Below the pieces are notes generated by a model. The model searched no databases and was not told the DNA's origin. It worked only from the letters and a program-made list of their open reading frames with translations. The position numbers and the translations under genes were made by a program. A stretch of 57,730 nucleotides of DNA from Microvirga sp. (GTDB lineage: Bacteria; Pseudomonadota; Alphaproteobacteria; Rhizobiales; Beijerinckiaceae), in contig NZ_JACXAB010000025.1 in NCBI RefSeq assembly GCF_014699075.1, forward strand, positions 1 to 57,730. Direction: 5' to 3'. Shown one piece after another: positions 19,430 to 28,327 of the stretch; within the stretch, counting starts at the first letter, position 1, and each line of letters starts with the position of its first letter.

Positions 19430-21754
19430 ATGGCAGTTCAGACCATCTTGGTTGGAAATCCTTCATCCAACGCCGCTGAGAATGTCGCAAAAATCAAGCT
19501 CGCTATTCAGCAGGCTCACAACGCGTACATAGCGTCGGGTTCGACAACTCAGGTGAAGGTGCAACTTGCTGAAGGCACTTGGGTCGTCACAGGGGACAAG
19601 AGCAATGCCTCGGTCGGTCCGGTTGAGCTTCTATCCGGGGTCGAGCTAACAGGTTCCGGTACGCGTGGAACCACGATCAAGCTTGAAGACCACTTCGACG
19701 GCAGAATCAATGGCATTGTGCGAACGGCTCTGACGGACGTCAAAAACGTCACAGTTTCCAATCTTGTCATCGACGGCAATCGCGGCAACCAAATCCAAGG
19801 CAGCCATCAGGCCGGGTTCATCTGTGGGATCAAGGAGGACGGCTCCGGTCGCAAGCAGACAAACATCACCCTCGATAATGTGGAAATCCAGAACTGCACA
19901 GCCTATGGGTTCAACCCACATGAGTTGACCTACAATATGACGATCAAGAACTCCGTTTCTCACCACAACGGCCTCGACGGCTTCGTGGCCGACGCTGTGG
20001 TCGGCGGAGTTTATGAGAACAACAAAGCCTACGAGAACGACCGCCACGGATTCAACATCCAGAATGAGACCAAGGGTCTCGTCCTTCAGAACAATGAAGC
20101 CTACAACAACGGCTTTCGTTACATGTACAACGGCACCTGGGCTGGTGGAGCTGGTATCACCATCCAGCGCGGAAACATTCCTCCCGCGAACTCAACGGAG
20201 ATTCCTTGGGTCACCGACGTCAAGATCATTGGCGGCTCCTATCATCACAACGGCAAGGAAGGTGTGCTGGTCAAGCTGTCCGATCACGTCACCATTGATG
20301 ATGTCGATATCCATGGGAATCAGCGACAAGGCGTAAGGATCGAGGGATCGACCCATACCGTGGTTCAGAACAGCCAGATCTACAACAACTCGCAGGAAGC
20401 CGATAATATCTATGACGAGATCAACATTCGCCTGCGCTTCGATGATGATTACAGCCAACGCACCTATTACTCCACTGATACACAGATCCTGAACAACACG
20501 ATCCTCTCTAATGGTGCCATCAACGCCCGTTACGGCATTCGGGAGGAGCCCACCAATGACGATGGAGGTCTCACCAGAACGGTGCTTTCGAACAACACCG
20601 TCACTGGTATGGATACAGGGGCGATCTCGGTTCCAGGCTACAGCAACGTTTGGATGGGCGATGCAGGCAACAACACGATCACTGGCAGTACCGGCGCGGA
20701 CGACATGCGCGGGGCTGGGGGTAGCGACACTTACACGGTCAATCATTCCGGTGATGTGATCACGGAGAGATCCGGAGAAGGCTCTGCCGATCATGTTCTC
20801 TCCTCGATCACCTATACGCTCACCGCCAATGTTGAGAACCTCACCCTCACGGGTAGCCGCGCCATCAACGGCTACGGCAACGAACTTGCCAACATTCTCA
20901 ACGGCAACGCCCTCGTGAATGTGCTCAAGAGCGCCGGTGGAAACGACAGCCTCGATGGGAAGGAGGGGGCAGACAGCATGGACGGCGGAGACGGCAACGA
21001 CACGTATTTCGTCGACAATGCGAGTGACATCATCGTTGAGAAGTCCAACAGTGGTCTTGGCGGAGTCGACACGGTCCACAGCAGTGTCAGCTACACTTTG
21101 TCTGATCAAGTTGAGAACCTGTTCCTGACGGGAGGGGCTATCAATGGGATCGGTAACTCCAGCAACAACACCCTGACCGGGAACGATCTGAACAATCTTC
21201 TCGATGGAATGTTGGGGAACGATCGTCTTGAGGGTAGGGGTGGCGACGACATCTATGGAGTGAATACCACAAGTGATGTGGTCATCGAGGCCGCCAATGC
21301 TGGTATCGATCAGATCCGCAGTACCGTCAGCTATACGCTTTCTGCCAATGTGGAGAACCTTACCCTACAGGGCATAAGTGCCATCAACGGCACCGGAAAT
21401 GATCTTGGTAATAGGCTGGTCGGCAACAGCGCCGCCAACATCCTCAAGGGTGGCATCGGTGCCGATGTTCTTGATGGGGCCGCAGGCAAGGACACGCTGA
21501 CGGGCGGCACCGAATTCGATACCTTCGTGTTCAAGAAAGGCGAGATCAGCGGTGATATTGTCACCGACTTCATTGGTAATGGAGCAAACGCTGGAGATCG
21601 CCTCATCTTTCAGGGCTTCACAAACGGTTCTCTCAAGAATACGGGTGATATTTGGACCGTCACTGACGGGACTTACACAGCAACCTTTCAGCTAACGAGC
21701 ATCAGCAGCCTTCACGCAACCGATTATGAGTTTCGGAATGACTTAATCCTCTGA
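19430..21754 (+). CDS. Mannuronan C5-epimerase-like beta-helix protein with RTX calcium-binding repeats
   Basis: Residues about 1-425 resemble the catalytic A-module of Azotobacter AlgE epimerases, which convert mannuronate to guluronate in alginate: a right-handed parallel beta-helix with NLVIDGNRGN, then YGFNPHELT, NGLDGFVAD, YENDRHGFN and IHGNQRQGVR. Catalytic positions fall at Tyr159, His164 and Arg205, a constant +10 offset from AlgE4 Tyr149, His154 and Arg195. The conserved Asp of the YG(F/I)DPH motif (AlgE4 Asp152) is Asn162 here. From about 425 on come RTX-type repeats (GGNDSLDG, GGDGNDTY) interleaved with longer SYTLSxxVENLxL units, and a serralysin-like C-terminus, indicating type I secretion and calcium binding. 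ATG 19430 has GAGAGG eight bases upstream. No alginate or type I export genes are nearby. Length is 774 residues; activity is uncertain. Confidence 0.82.
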   Translation: MAVQTILVGNPSSNAAENVAKIKLAIQQAHNAYIASGSTTQVKVQLAEGTWVVTGDKSNASVGPVELLSGVELTGSGTRGTTIKLEDHFDGRINGIVRTALTDVKNVTVSNLVIDGNRGNQIQGSHQAGFICGIKEDGSGRKQTNITLDNVEIQNCTAYGFNPHELTYNMTIKNSVSHHNGLDGFVADAVVGGVYENNKAYENDRHGFNIQNETKGLVLQNNEAYNNGFRYMYNGTWAGGAGITIQRGNIPPANSTEIPWVTDVKIIGGSYHHNGKEGVLVKLSDHVTIDDVDIHGNQRQGVRIEGSTHTVVQNSQIYNNSQEADNIYDEINIRLRFDDDYSQRTYYSTDTQILNNTILSNGAINARYGIREEPTNDDGGLTRTVLSNNTVTGMDTGAISVPGYSNVWMGDAGNNTITGSTGADDMRGAGGSDTYTVNHSGDVITERSGEGSADHVLSSITYTLTANVENLTLTGSRAINGYGNELANILNGNALVNVLKSAGGNDSLDGKEGADSMDGGDGNDTYFVDNASDIIVEKSNSGLGGVDTVHSSVSYTLSDQVENLFLTGGAINGIGNSSNNTLTGNDLNNLLDGMLGNDRLEGRGGDDIYGVNTTSDVVIEAANAGIDQIRSTVSYTLSANVENLTLQGISAINGTGNDLGNRLVGNSAANILKGGIGADVLDGAAGKDTLTGGTEFDTFVFKKGEISGDIVTDFIGNGANAGDRLIFQGFTNGSLKNTGDIWTVTDGTYTATFQLTSISSLHATDYEFRNDLIL

Positions 21755-22030
21755 TCGAGGGTGTGTGCCAAGGTGATGGAGCGAAGCGTAGGGAGGGCAG
21801 GCACCCTCCCTTCAATCCCCGTGTGGACTAGATCAAACGGCTCCACGATATACTCGTCCTTATCGTTCTTGAGGGCGAGGTCGAGCTAATCATGGCGGTG
21901 GGCACCATCGTAAATGGCTGGGACAATTTGTGCTGTAAATCCTTGCAATAGTATGCAGATTTTTCTTGTCCCATTAGAGCACGACTAATTGCTTTTATTA
22001 TATTATTCCCCGAGGGAGCACCAAAGGCTT
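21755..22030. other. Gene-free stretch after the epimerase-like gene
   Basis: There is a small GGGAGGG / CCCTCCC hairpin at about 21791-21810 that may end the upstream transcript. On the minus strand a short open stretch reads LALKNDKDEYIVEPFDLV (about 21822-21878), which looks protein-like but has no start or ribosome site; it may be a gene remnant. I see nothing else. Confidence 0.4.
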
Positions 22031-22067
22031 CAAGAAAAAGCCCCGCTTCGGCGGGGCTTCTCTTTTT
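22031..22067. terminator. Terminator for the mini oxidase-like gene (bidirectional)
   Basis: AGCCCCGC (22039-22046), tetraloop TTCG, GCGGGGCT (22051-22058), with A5 on the left and CTTTTT on the right. In minus orientation the hairpin is followed by TTTTTC, well placed for the gene ending at 22118. Confidence 0.8.
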
Positions 22068-22117
22068 CCGATCGGTCGGCGACGAAAGAGCGTGTCGCAT
22101 TCCGACGAAATCTCATC

Positions 22118-22528
22118 TCATTCGGCCGGGCTCAGATGAACTGCCGGACCTGGGGCAACATCCCGCTCCGGGCGGAAGACGAAGTAAGCGAACAGGATCA
22201 TGGCTGCCAGCACGACGAGCGACGCGAGAGCGGCAATCGGTTCGGCTGCATGATAGCCGAGATGGATGGCTGAGACCGCGACCGTGAGCGCGACGGTGCC
22301 GAGCGACCACAGCACGACCTGGATCATCGCCAGCCTGCTGGTGTCGAGGGTAGGGCGGCGCTCGTAGTAGATGCCGAAGAGGAACAGGGAGACCCATCCC
22401 AGCAGATTGAGGTGGGCATGGGCCGGCATCAAGGCGTGGTTTTGTGTCATCGCCATTCCGATTCCCATGGCCATGCCGGCGATGACGAACAGAACGGCCA
22501 GCCTGAAGCTGAGTGAAGAAGCGTGCAT
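22118..22528 (-). CDS. Small four-helix membrane protein, heme-copper oxidase subunit I-like
   Basis: The 136-residue protein has four predicted membrane helices (about 8-28, 36-53, 67-87 and 95-116). It carries the motif PAHAHLNLLGWVSLF, typical of short proteins annotated as cbb3-type oxidase subunit I-like and of the HxHxN signature in NnrS-type haem/copper membrane proteins. The two histidines could bind haem. It is far too short to be an oxidase subunit, so any catalytic role is doubtful; such genes often lie near nitric oxide or respiration genes, none of which is here. GGAGG lies about nine bases before the ATG. It sits alone, opposite in direction to the RTX genes. Confidence 0.7.
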   Translation of the reverse strand: MHASSLSFRLAVLFVIAGMAMGIGMAMTQNHALMPAHAHLNLLGWVSLFLFGIYYERRPTLDTSRLAMIQVVLWSLGTVALTVAVSAIHLGYHAAEPIAALASLVVLAAMILFAYFVFRPERDVAPGPAVHLSPAE

Positions 22529-22956
22529 GATTCAGGTCCTCCGAGAAATATTCCCTGGCTGATTGATGTTTTCTGATTACAGCCGAGATTACATTGAATG
22601 ATGTGCGAGAAATCACAATAGAGAATACAGAATTTACATTAACTTAATAACATAACGACTGTGCTCAGGATGCATTGTTGACTGTCAGGGCATTTACAGT
22701 TGCTGAACTATACTACGGCGCAGTATGTTTCTATGAAGTTCTAAAAAGTGTATACATCAAGTATTTCCTTTAATTAGCCTTACGGCGTCCAAGTTTACGC
22801 CTCGGCGCAGGCGGCGGCAAAACTCTGTGGCACTTGCCCAAACCAAGAAATTCTGAATAGTCTCCCTGTAACAAAGCATTTCAGTCAATTCTGCGACAGC
22901 GTTCTTTGCTGCTGACATGACTTGAAGGATGAGCTTGCAATAAAGAGGGGGCATCC
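22529..22956. other. AT-rich divergent intergenic region before the large RTX gene
   Basis: This is the AT-richest part of the window. Upstream of the small membrane protein there are spaced GATTAC words (GATTACAGCCGAGATTAC at 22575-22592) that could be an operator direct repeat, but no FNR-type TTGAT-N4-ATCAA site is seen. A minus-strand open stretch (22757-22954) has no recognisable product. The RTX start is preceded by AGAGGGGG. Confidence 0.4.
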
Positions 22957-24153
22957 ATGGCTACATTTAATATTTTAACGGCGCTTGGTCTTGCGCCAAT
23001 CAACATATTTCCTGCCGCCGGCGTCACGCAGGGGTCGGCAACGGCGACAGCAAAATCCTACACCTTCACCGTTGATGGCCAGCCGCGCACCGTTACCGTG
23101 ACCGGAACGAACGGCGGATCAGGCACCATCAAGGAGATTCAGACCGTCACATTGTACGATGCCAATGGAACGACCGTCCTTGCCGAGTTCGTCGGCATCG
23201 ACAACGTAGCGCTCTCCGATTTCGAGCAGGCCTGGCTGGTCAACACCGCCACCCCGAACGATGTGTTCTCCCTGCTTCTCACGGGGAATTCCATTCTGAA
23301 CGGAGGCGCCCGCGATGACAGGTTCGTCGGCGGCATGGGCGACGACACCATCAACGGCTACAGCGACTACATCAATTTCAGCACCTACGATTACGTTGAT
23401 TACTCGCATCGCACGCAGGCCATCGTCGTGGATCTCGACAATGGCAGTGCAACAGATGCGGCCGGCAAGGTTACGATCGGGAGCGGCAACACGGTTGAGA
23501 CCGACATTCTCAACGGCATCGCCGGCATCTATGCAACCGCTTTCAACGACAAGCTGACCGGCGACGCGCACGACAACGAGTTCTGGGCCGGCCTGGGCAG
23601 CGACACGATCGATGGCGGCGGTACGGTCAACGGAGGCGACTTGGATATGATCGCCTACAACGGTCCTGAGATCCGCACGAAGGGTATTGTCGCAACCTTC
23701 GACGTCAAAGGGTCCGGGGTTGTTTTCGGCGAAGCTGGGGAAATCGACTCCTTTACCGGCATCGAAGCTGTCTATGGAACGAGCTTCGGCGACTCGTTCA
23801 AGGGCGCCGAGGGCTTCCAGCGCTTCCGCGGTTTTGGGGGCAATGACACCTTCGATGGTGCCGCAGGCGACGATGAGGTTGATTACAGAAGCGATACACG
23901 CCAAGTCGACGGCGCTGCCGGCATAAGGGTCGATCTGTCGAACGTCCAGCAAGACGGCTCCGTTCTCGTGCAGGGCGTGAATGGCGATACTGACAAGCTG
24001 TTCAACATCGAGTTCATCCGGGGCAGCCGAAACAACGACACCATAAAAGGCTCCGGGGGGTCAATCGCCTGCGCGGTGATGCCGGCAACGATGCGATCGA
24101 TGGCCAGGGCGGCGACGACACCCTGGATGGTGGCGACGGCAAGGACACCCTGA
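22957..24153 (+). CDS. Large RTX calcium-binding protein, N-terminal part (gene split by frameshift)
   Basis: ATG 22957 has AGAGGGGG six bases upstream. The first 130 residues form a non-repeat domain rich in Thr/Gly/Val. After this come RTX nonapeptide groups (GGARDDRFVGGMGDDTING; GAAGDDEVDYRSD) separated by segments of the type DYSHRTQAIVVDLDNG and GSRNNDTIKGSGG. At 24055-24060 a run of six G shifts the frame; from there to the stop at 24153 the protein sequence is unlike RTX. One extra G would join it to the following frame and give a single 1539-residue protein. So this is best read as the 5' part of one gene, either truly broken, phase-variable, or mis-sequenced. It has no N-terminal signal peptide, as expected of type I secretion. 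Confidence 0.8.
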   Translation: MATFNILTALGLAPINIFPAAGVTQGSATATAKSYTFTVDGQPRTVTVTGTNGGSGTIKEIQTVTLYDANGTTVLAEFVGIDNVALSDFEQAWLVNTATPNDVFSLLLTGNSILNGGARDDRFVGGMGDDTINGYSDYINFSTYDYVDYSHRTQAIVVDLDNGSATDAAGKVTIGSGNTVETDILNGIAGIYATAFNDKLTGDAHDNEFWAGLGSDTIDGGGTVNGGDLDMIAYNGPEIRTKGIVATFDVKGSGVVFGEAGEIDSFTGIEAVYGTSFGDSFKGAEGFQRFRGFGGNDTFDGAAGDDEVDYRSDTRQVDGAAGIRVDLSNVQQDGSVLVQGVNGDTDKLFNIEFIRGSRNNDTIKGSGGSIACAVMPATMRSMARAATTPWMVATARTP

Positions 24154-24245
24154 ATGGCGGCGCCGGCAACGATACGATCTACGGCGGGGCCGGCACGGGC
24201 GGAGTCAGCAACACCAACGACCGGGCGGCTTACAACCTCGGCGAA

Positions 24246-27200
24246 ATGACAGGCACGCTCGGCCTTGAGTATGTGTCGGATACAGAGGTCCGGATCAAGC
24301 TGACGAATGGCGGCATCAGTCAAGAAATCTTCAAAATTACCCTAACGTCTCCGACGCAATTTACCATCGAGGATCTGCGTGAGGGCTCGCCGCTCGGCAC
24401 CGATACCGTCTCCAACATCGATGAGATCCTATTCTACTCATCGAGTGACAGCTTCAAGCTTCAAATCGGCGTTTCGGTCTATCAGAACGAGGATGGCTAC
24501 AACATCGATGGCGGAGGCCGGGATGACGTCATCAACGCGAACCTGATCGCGGGCCTCAAGGGAACGGACGCCGTTTATATCTTCGCAGGCGGCGGCAATG
24601 ATACGATCACCGGGCACAACGGCGACGATGGGCTGAATGCCGGCTTTGGCGACGACGTCATCAATGCGGGCGGAGGCGTCAACTACATCACGTCCGATGC
24701 CGGCAACGATACGATCAATGGTGGCGCCGGTTGGGGCGGCTCGATGAACTACATCCTGTCGGAGAGTACAGTCGGGACTCTGGGCATACAAGAGACCGAA
24801 ACCAGCATCGTATTCACGTTGGACGATGGAGAGGTCGTTCACACGCTTGTCACCGCGGCGAAAAATGCGGATGGCTCCTGGACGGTCGACGCGACCGCAA
24901 TCGGTTACGGGATTGACAGGCTGACCAACATCGAAGCCATTCATGTCTCGGTTGACGGTGACTTCCAAACGCCTGGCAAATTCATCGGAACGGCTTTCGG
25001 CATTCACGCCTTCGGGGATCCGGACACAGGTGGTTACAAGGTCAACGGAACCTTCGGCGATGACTTCATCCTGATTAACGAGGCCAATGTCTCGACGGGG
25101 ATTGTCAACAAGGTGGTCTTGGCCTTTGGCGGTCACGGCAACGATCACATTGCCGGCCACAACGGGGAGAATGTTCACTTCGGCGGCGATGGCAATGACA
25201 GACTCGATGGCGCCAACGGCCATGACGTTCTCAACGGAGACAGCGGCAACGACACCCTTGATGGCGGCATCGGCAATGATACCCTCGACGGCGGCGAGGG
25301 CAACGACCTCCTGATCGGCGGCACCGGCCCCCTGACTGACGAAGATTATTTCCTTGGCAGCAAGGGCAACGACACGATCTTCGGTGGCAGCCTGACCGCC
25401 GGCGACAACCCGGATTTTAACTGGAACGAGGTCCGCTATTTCGACCGCGGATTCGTGGACATCGAGGTCCGGTTCGGCGACAACGGAGGATCGGGAACCG
25501 TTCAGAAGAGGGAGGGTGAAACTCTCTTCACCACCGATACCTTCTATGCGATCCAAGCGGTTCTGGGCACCCGCGAAGCCGACAAATTCTATGGCGGCAA
25601 CACCTATGGCGTCCAGCGCTTCGTCGGTTATGAAGGGAATGACCTTTTCGACGGCACCAAGGGCGTCAATGAGGTCGATTACCGGGCGGAGGAAAGGGGC
25701 CTTGAGCAGGCAGATGAAATCGAGATAACCGCAGGAGTCACAGTCGATCTCGGATCGGAGGACACCGTCACGGTGACCGATCTCAGCGGCGACACAGATA
25801 CCCTAACCCTGATCGAACGCGTCCGCGGAACGGAGAACGCCGATACCCTCCGTGGCAACGGGCTCGACAACCGCCTCCGCGGCGACAAGGGCGATTACAT
25901 CCTCGACGGTCGTGATGGCCATGACCGCCTCGAAGGCGGGGATGGCAACGATACGATCACCGGCGGAGCGGGGAACGATATCATTCAGGACGGTGCCGGT
26001 AACGACTCGATCAATGGAGGCGTTGGAGATGACGTCATCGAAGGTGGCGGCGGTAACGACACCATCGACGGAGGAGCCGAGAACAACAACCCAGACGCCT
26101 TCAACGAAATCAACTATCGCAACACGACCTCCGCGCGCATTGTGGTCGATTTCTCCGACGATCAGGCGCTGGCCGGTGTGGTGACGGATGACGGCAACGG
26201 AGGCCAAGACACCTTCACGAACATCAATGCTGTTCACGGCTCCCGGTTCGGCGACACCTTCAAAGGCGGAATCGGCAACCATCGCTTCATCGGCCATGGC
26301 GGCAACGATACGTTTGAGGGCGGCTCCGGCAACACCGAAGTCGATTACCGCTCAGAGGCGAGAGCCGCCGGGCGAACGACGGGTCTGACCATCGATCTCG
26401 GCACCGGATCCGAAGCTGCCGTGCTGGATGCCACCGGTGGCGTCGACACGCTCATCAACATCAAGCGTATCCGCGGCTCCGACCACGCCGATATCATCTC
26501 CGGCAATTCACTGGACAATCGCCTCAGAGGCGATGGCGGCAACGACATCATCATGGGTCGGGCCGGAAATGATCGCATAGAAGGTGGCCTTGGTAACGAC
26601 ACCGTCGTTTATGGTGGCAGGCGCTCGGACTACCATGTCGATTTTGATAATGAAACCGGTGAAGTCACCATTGTGGATCAGCGGGCCAGCGGCGATGGCA
26701 TCGACACTGTGCTTGAGGCCGAGTCCTTCAACTTCGGCGGCACCACCCTGAACCTTGCCCAGGTGCTCAACTACGGCTCCGGAATTGACTTGAGCAACGG
26801 CATAGTGGCCGAGAACAGCAAGACGGGCGACGATGTCGGCGTTCTGTCCGTGGCCAACCCGGATGCCACCAGCGCCTATACCAAGTACGTGCTGCTCAAC
26901 GATGCCGGCGGGCGCTTCCAACTGGGGGCGGATGGCAGGACTGTGGAGGTCAAGAACGGCATTCTCCTCGATTACGAAACGGCCAGAACCCACGTGATCA
27001 AGGTTCAGGCCATCGATGAGAGATTGCAAAAGAGCCTCACCTTCGACCTCACCGTGGTTCTCAACGACGTCCTGAACGAAAACACCGTCGGCTCTACGGC
27101 AGGCGATACGCTCTCAGGTGGTGCCAGCACCGATACTCTCGCCGGTGGCGGCGGTAACAACGTCCTCAATGCCGGGGCCGGCAACGATAAGGTCGATGGT

Positions 27201-27575
27201 GGCATCGGCAATGACCGGATTCTCGGCGGTGCCGGCAAGGATCTGCTGAGCGGCGGCTCCGGCAAGGACGTGTTCGCATTCGCCAACAAGGATACGGGAG
27301 CGAGCAAGGCCACGGCCGACACCATCACGGACTTCTCCGGCCGGGGCGGGGACAAGATCGACCTGAAGCTGATCGATTCCGACATGAAGAAGAAGGGCGA
27401 TCAAGCCTTCTCCTTCATCGGCAAGGACGCCTTCACCAAGGCCGGCCAGGTGCGCTACGAGAAGGCCGGCAAGGACACCTACGTCTACATCAACACCGAC
27501 AGCGACAAGACGGCGGAAGGCGTGATCAAGGTGAAGGGCGCCCTGGACATGCAGAAGAGCTGGTTCGTGCTGTAA
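24246..27575 (+). CDS. Large RTX calcium-binding protein, C-terminal part (cadherin-like domain and secretion signal)
   Basis: The true reading frame is open from about 24061 and continues the upstream part; ATG 24246 is simply the first Met and has no ribosome site. Many GGxGNDxLxG repeats (for example GGDGNDRLDGANGHDVLNGD) alternate with spacer modules carrying EVDYRxE and VRGTENADTLRGN. Near residues 850-950 is a cadherin-like domain (GRFQLGADGRTVEVKNG, LDYETARTHVIKVQAIDE). The last 100 residues resemble the serralysin C-terminal domain (DTITDFSGRGGDKIDLKLID) and end in hydrophobic WFVL, suiting a type I secretion signal. The likely role is a secreted or surface calcium-stabilised adhesin or matrix protein. 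No export genes are adjacent. A 15-base-pair hairpin follows the stop. Confidence 0.85.
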   Translation: MTGTLGLEYVSDTEVRIKLTNGGISQEIFKITLTSPTQFTIEDLREGSPLGTDTVSNIDEILFYSSSDSFKLQIGVSVYQNEDGYNIDGGGRDDVINANLIAGLKGTDAVYIFAGGGNDTITGHNGDDGLNAGFGDDVINAGGGVNYITSDAGNDTINGGAGWGGSMNYILSESTVGTLGIQETETSIVFTLDDGEVVHTLVTAAKNADGSWTVDATAIGYGIDRLTNIEAIHVSVDGDFQTPGKFIGTAFGIHAFGDPDTGGYKVNGTFGDDFILINEANVSTGIVNKVVLAFGGHGNDHIAGHNGENVHFGGDGNDRLDGANGHDVLNGDSGNDTLDGGIGNDTLDGGEGNDLLIGGTGPLTDEDYFLGSKGNDTIFGGSLTAGDNPDFNWNEVRYFDRGFVDIEVRFGDNGGSGTVQKREGETLFTTDTFYAIQAVLGTREADKFYGGNTYGVQRFVGYEGNDLFDGTKGVNEVDYRAEERGLEQADEIEITAGVTVDLGSEDTVTVTDLSGDTDTLTLIERVRGTENADTLRGNGLDNRLRGDKGDYILDGRDGHDRLEGGDGNDTITGGAGNDIIQDGAGNDSINGGVGDDVIEGGGGNDTIDGGAENNNPDAFNEINYRNTTSARIVVDFSDDQALAGVVTDDGNGGQDTFTNINAVHGSRFGDTFKGGIGNHRFIGHGGNDTFEGGSGNTEVDYRSEARAAGRTTGLTIDLGTGSEAAVLDATGGVDTLINIKRIRGSDHADIISGNSLDNRLRGDGGNDIIMGRAGNDRIEGGLGNDTVVYGGRRSDYHVDFDNETGEVTIVDQRASGDGIDTVLEAESFNFGGTTLNLAQVLNYGSGIDLSNGIVAENSKTGDDVGVLSVANPDATSAYTKYVLLNDAGGRFQLGADGRTVEVKNGILLDYETARTHVIKVQAIDERLQKSLTFDLTVVLNDVLNENTVGSTAGDTLSGGASTDTLAGGGGNNVLNAGAGNDKVDGGIGNDRILGGAGKDLLSGGSGKDVFAFANKDTGASKATADTITDFSGRGGDKIDLKLIDSDMKKKGDQAFSFIGKDAFTKAGQVRYEKAGKDTYVYINTDSDKTAEGVIKVKGALDMQKSWFVL

Positions 27576-27609
27576 CTGGCAGGGATCCAACCGCTTCATT
27601 GAGATGGAA

Positions 27610-27643
27610 AGCATTATGGGGAGCCAACGCTCCCCATAATGCT
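27610..27643 (+). terminator. Long perfect hairpin after the RTX gene
   Basis: AGCATTATGGGGAGC (27610-27624) pairs perfectly over 15 bases with GCTCCCCATAATGCT (27629-27643), loop CAAC. It lies 35 bases after the stop. There is no T-run, so it may stabilise the mRNA end or act with Rho. Confidence 0.6.
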
Positions 27644-27711
27644 TCAAGCATGGTCATATTGCTTCGTCGGGAGCATGGCATGCCCGTGCTGCCCTCCCTA
27701 TCAATGAAAAT

Positions 27712-27728
27712 GGCCCGCTAGGCGGGCC
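27712..27728 (-). terminator. Short terminator-like hairpin, minus orientation
   Basis: GGCCCGC (27712-27718) pairs with GCGGGCC (27722-27728); on the minus strand the stem is followed by ATTTTC. The only minus-strand gene upstream of it is the small Cys-rich one ending at 28068. The 27729-28067 stretch between them shows no convincing gene. Confidence 0.4.
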
Positions 27729-28067
27729 GCCGGAAAGTGATGCAGCCTCAGCTTCGCTGGGTCATGTGGTCCTTGTGTAAGGCCGAGGCCTTCTTGCGCT
27801 TGATGGCCTTCTTCCAGGATTATCTCATGCGCGCTTTGCGGGCCGAGGCATTCTCCTATGGCTTGGTGCGGTCACGTGTTCTGCGGTGTATCGGGCTCAG
27901 TTCTCTCAAGACCTTTCCGCTGATCGTTCTCGGTCAGGCGCCGGCTGCCGGCGGAGCGATCATCCTGCGCGGCGTGATCCGGGCTGCTCTGGTCCGAATG
28001 CACGATGCTGGTGTTCACGCTCTGCTCGGCCAAGCCTTCGCGATCCTCGCCCTTGCCGGGCATCAGA

Positions 28068-28232
28068 TCAGCCGCCGCTCTGGATATCGCGACGATGGGC
28101 GCCGGAGCCTGTGCCCTGCTGATCCTGGAGGGCATGCTCGCAGCGGTCCACATGGCTTGCGGCGCGCTGCTGCATTTCCTGCGTGTTGTGGCAGGGGTCG
28201 GTCACATCTTGCTGGCAGAACTGGCACTTCAT
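28068..28232 (-). CDS. Small Cys/His-rich protein, possible zinc-binding
   Basis: A 54-residue protein beginning MKCQFCQQDVTDPCHN. The CxxC pair (residues 3 and 6) plus later Cys and His (DPCHN; HVDRCEH) could form a small zinc site. The case for a real gene is the strong GAAGGAGG placed a few bases before the ATG at 28232 and the ordered Cys/His spacing. I do not recognise a named family and assign no function. It lies between the RTX gene and the TRAP operon. Confidence 0.6.
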   Translation of the reverse strand: MKCQFCQQDVTDPCHNTQEMQQRAASHVDRCEHALQDQQGTGSGAHRRDIQSGG

Positions 28233-28327
28233 GATGGCCTCCTTCAGGCACGAACAGGAGGCCAACGTGAGGGCGCTTTCAGGGTTCCGGGCTTGTTTGG
28301 AAACTTTCTATCCAGCAGTCCCAAACC

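Noticed and set aside
22757..22954. 65-codon minus-strand open frame in the AT-rich region
   Set aside because: No ribosome site or recognisable product; it may be a remnant but nothing supports a function.
24480..27270. Regular repeats in the RTX gene considered as a CRISPR array or tandem DNA repeat
   Set aside because: The periodicity is that of nonapeptide codons (27 bases) with variable sequence and a continuous reading frame, not repeat-spacer units.
27737..28234. 165-codon plus-strand open frame between the RTX and TRAP genes
   Set aside because: It has no ribosome site and no domain, and overlaps the better supported small Cys-rich gene on the other strand.
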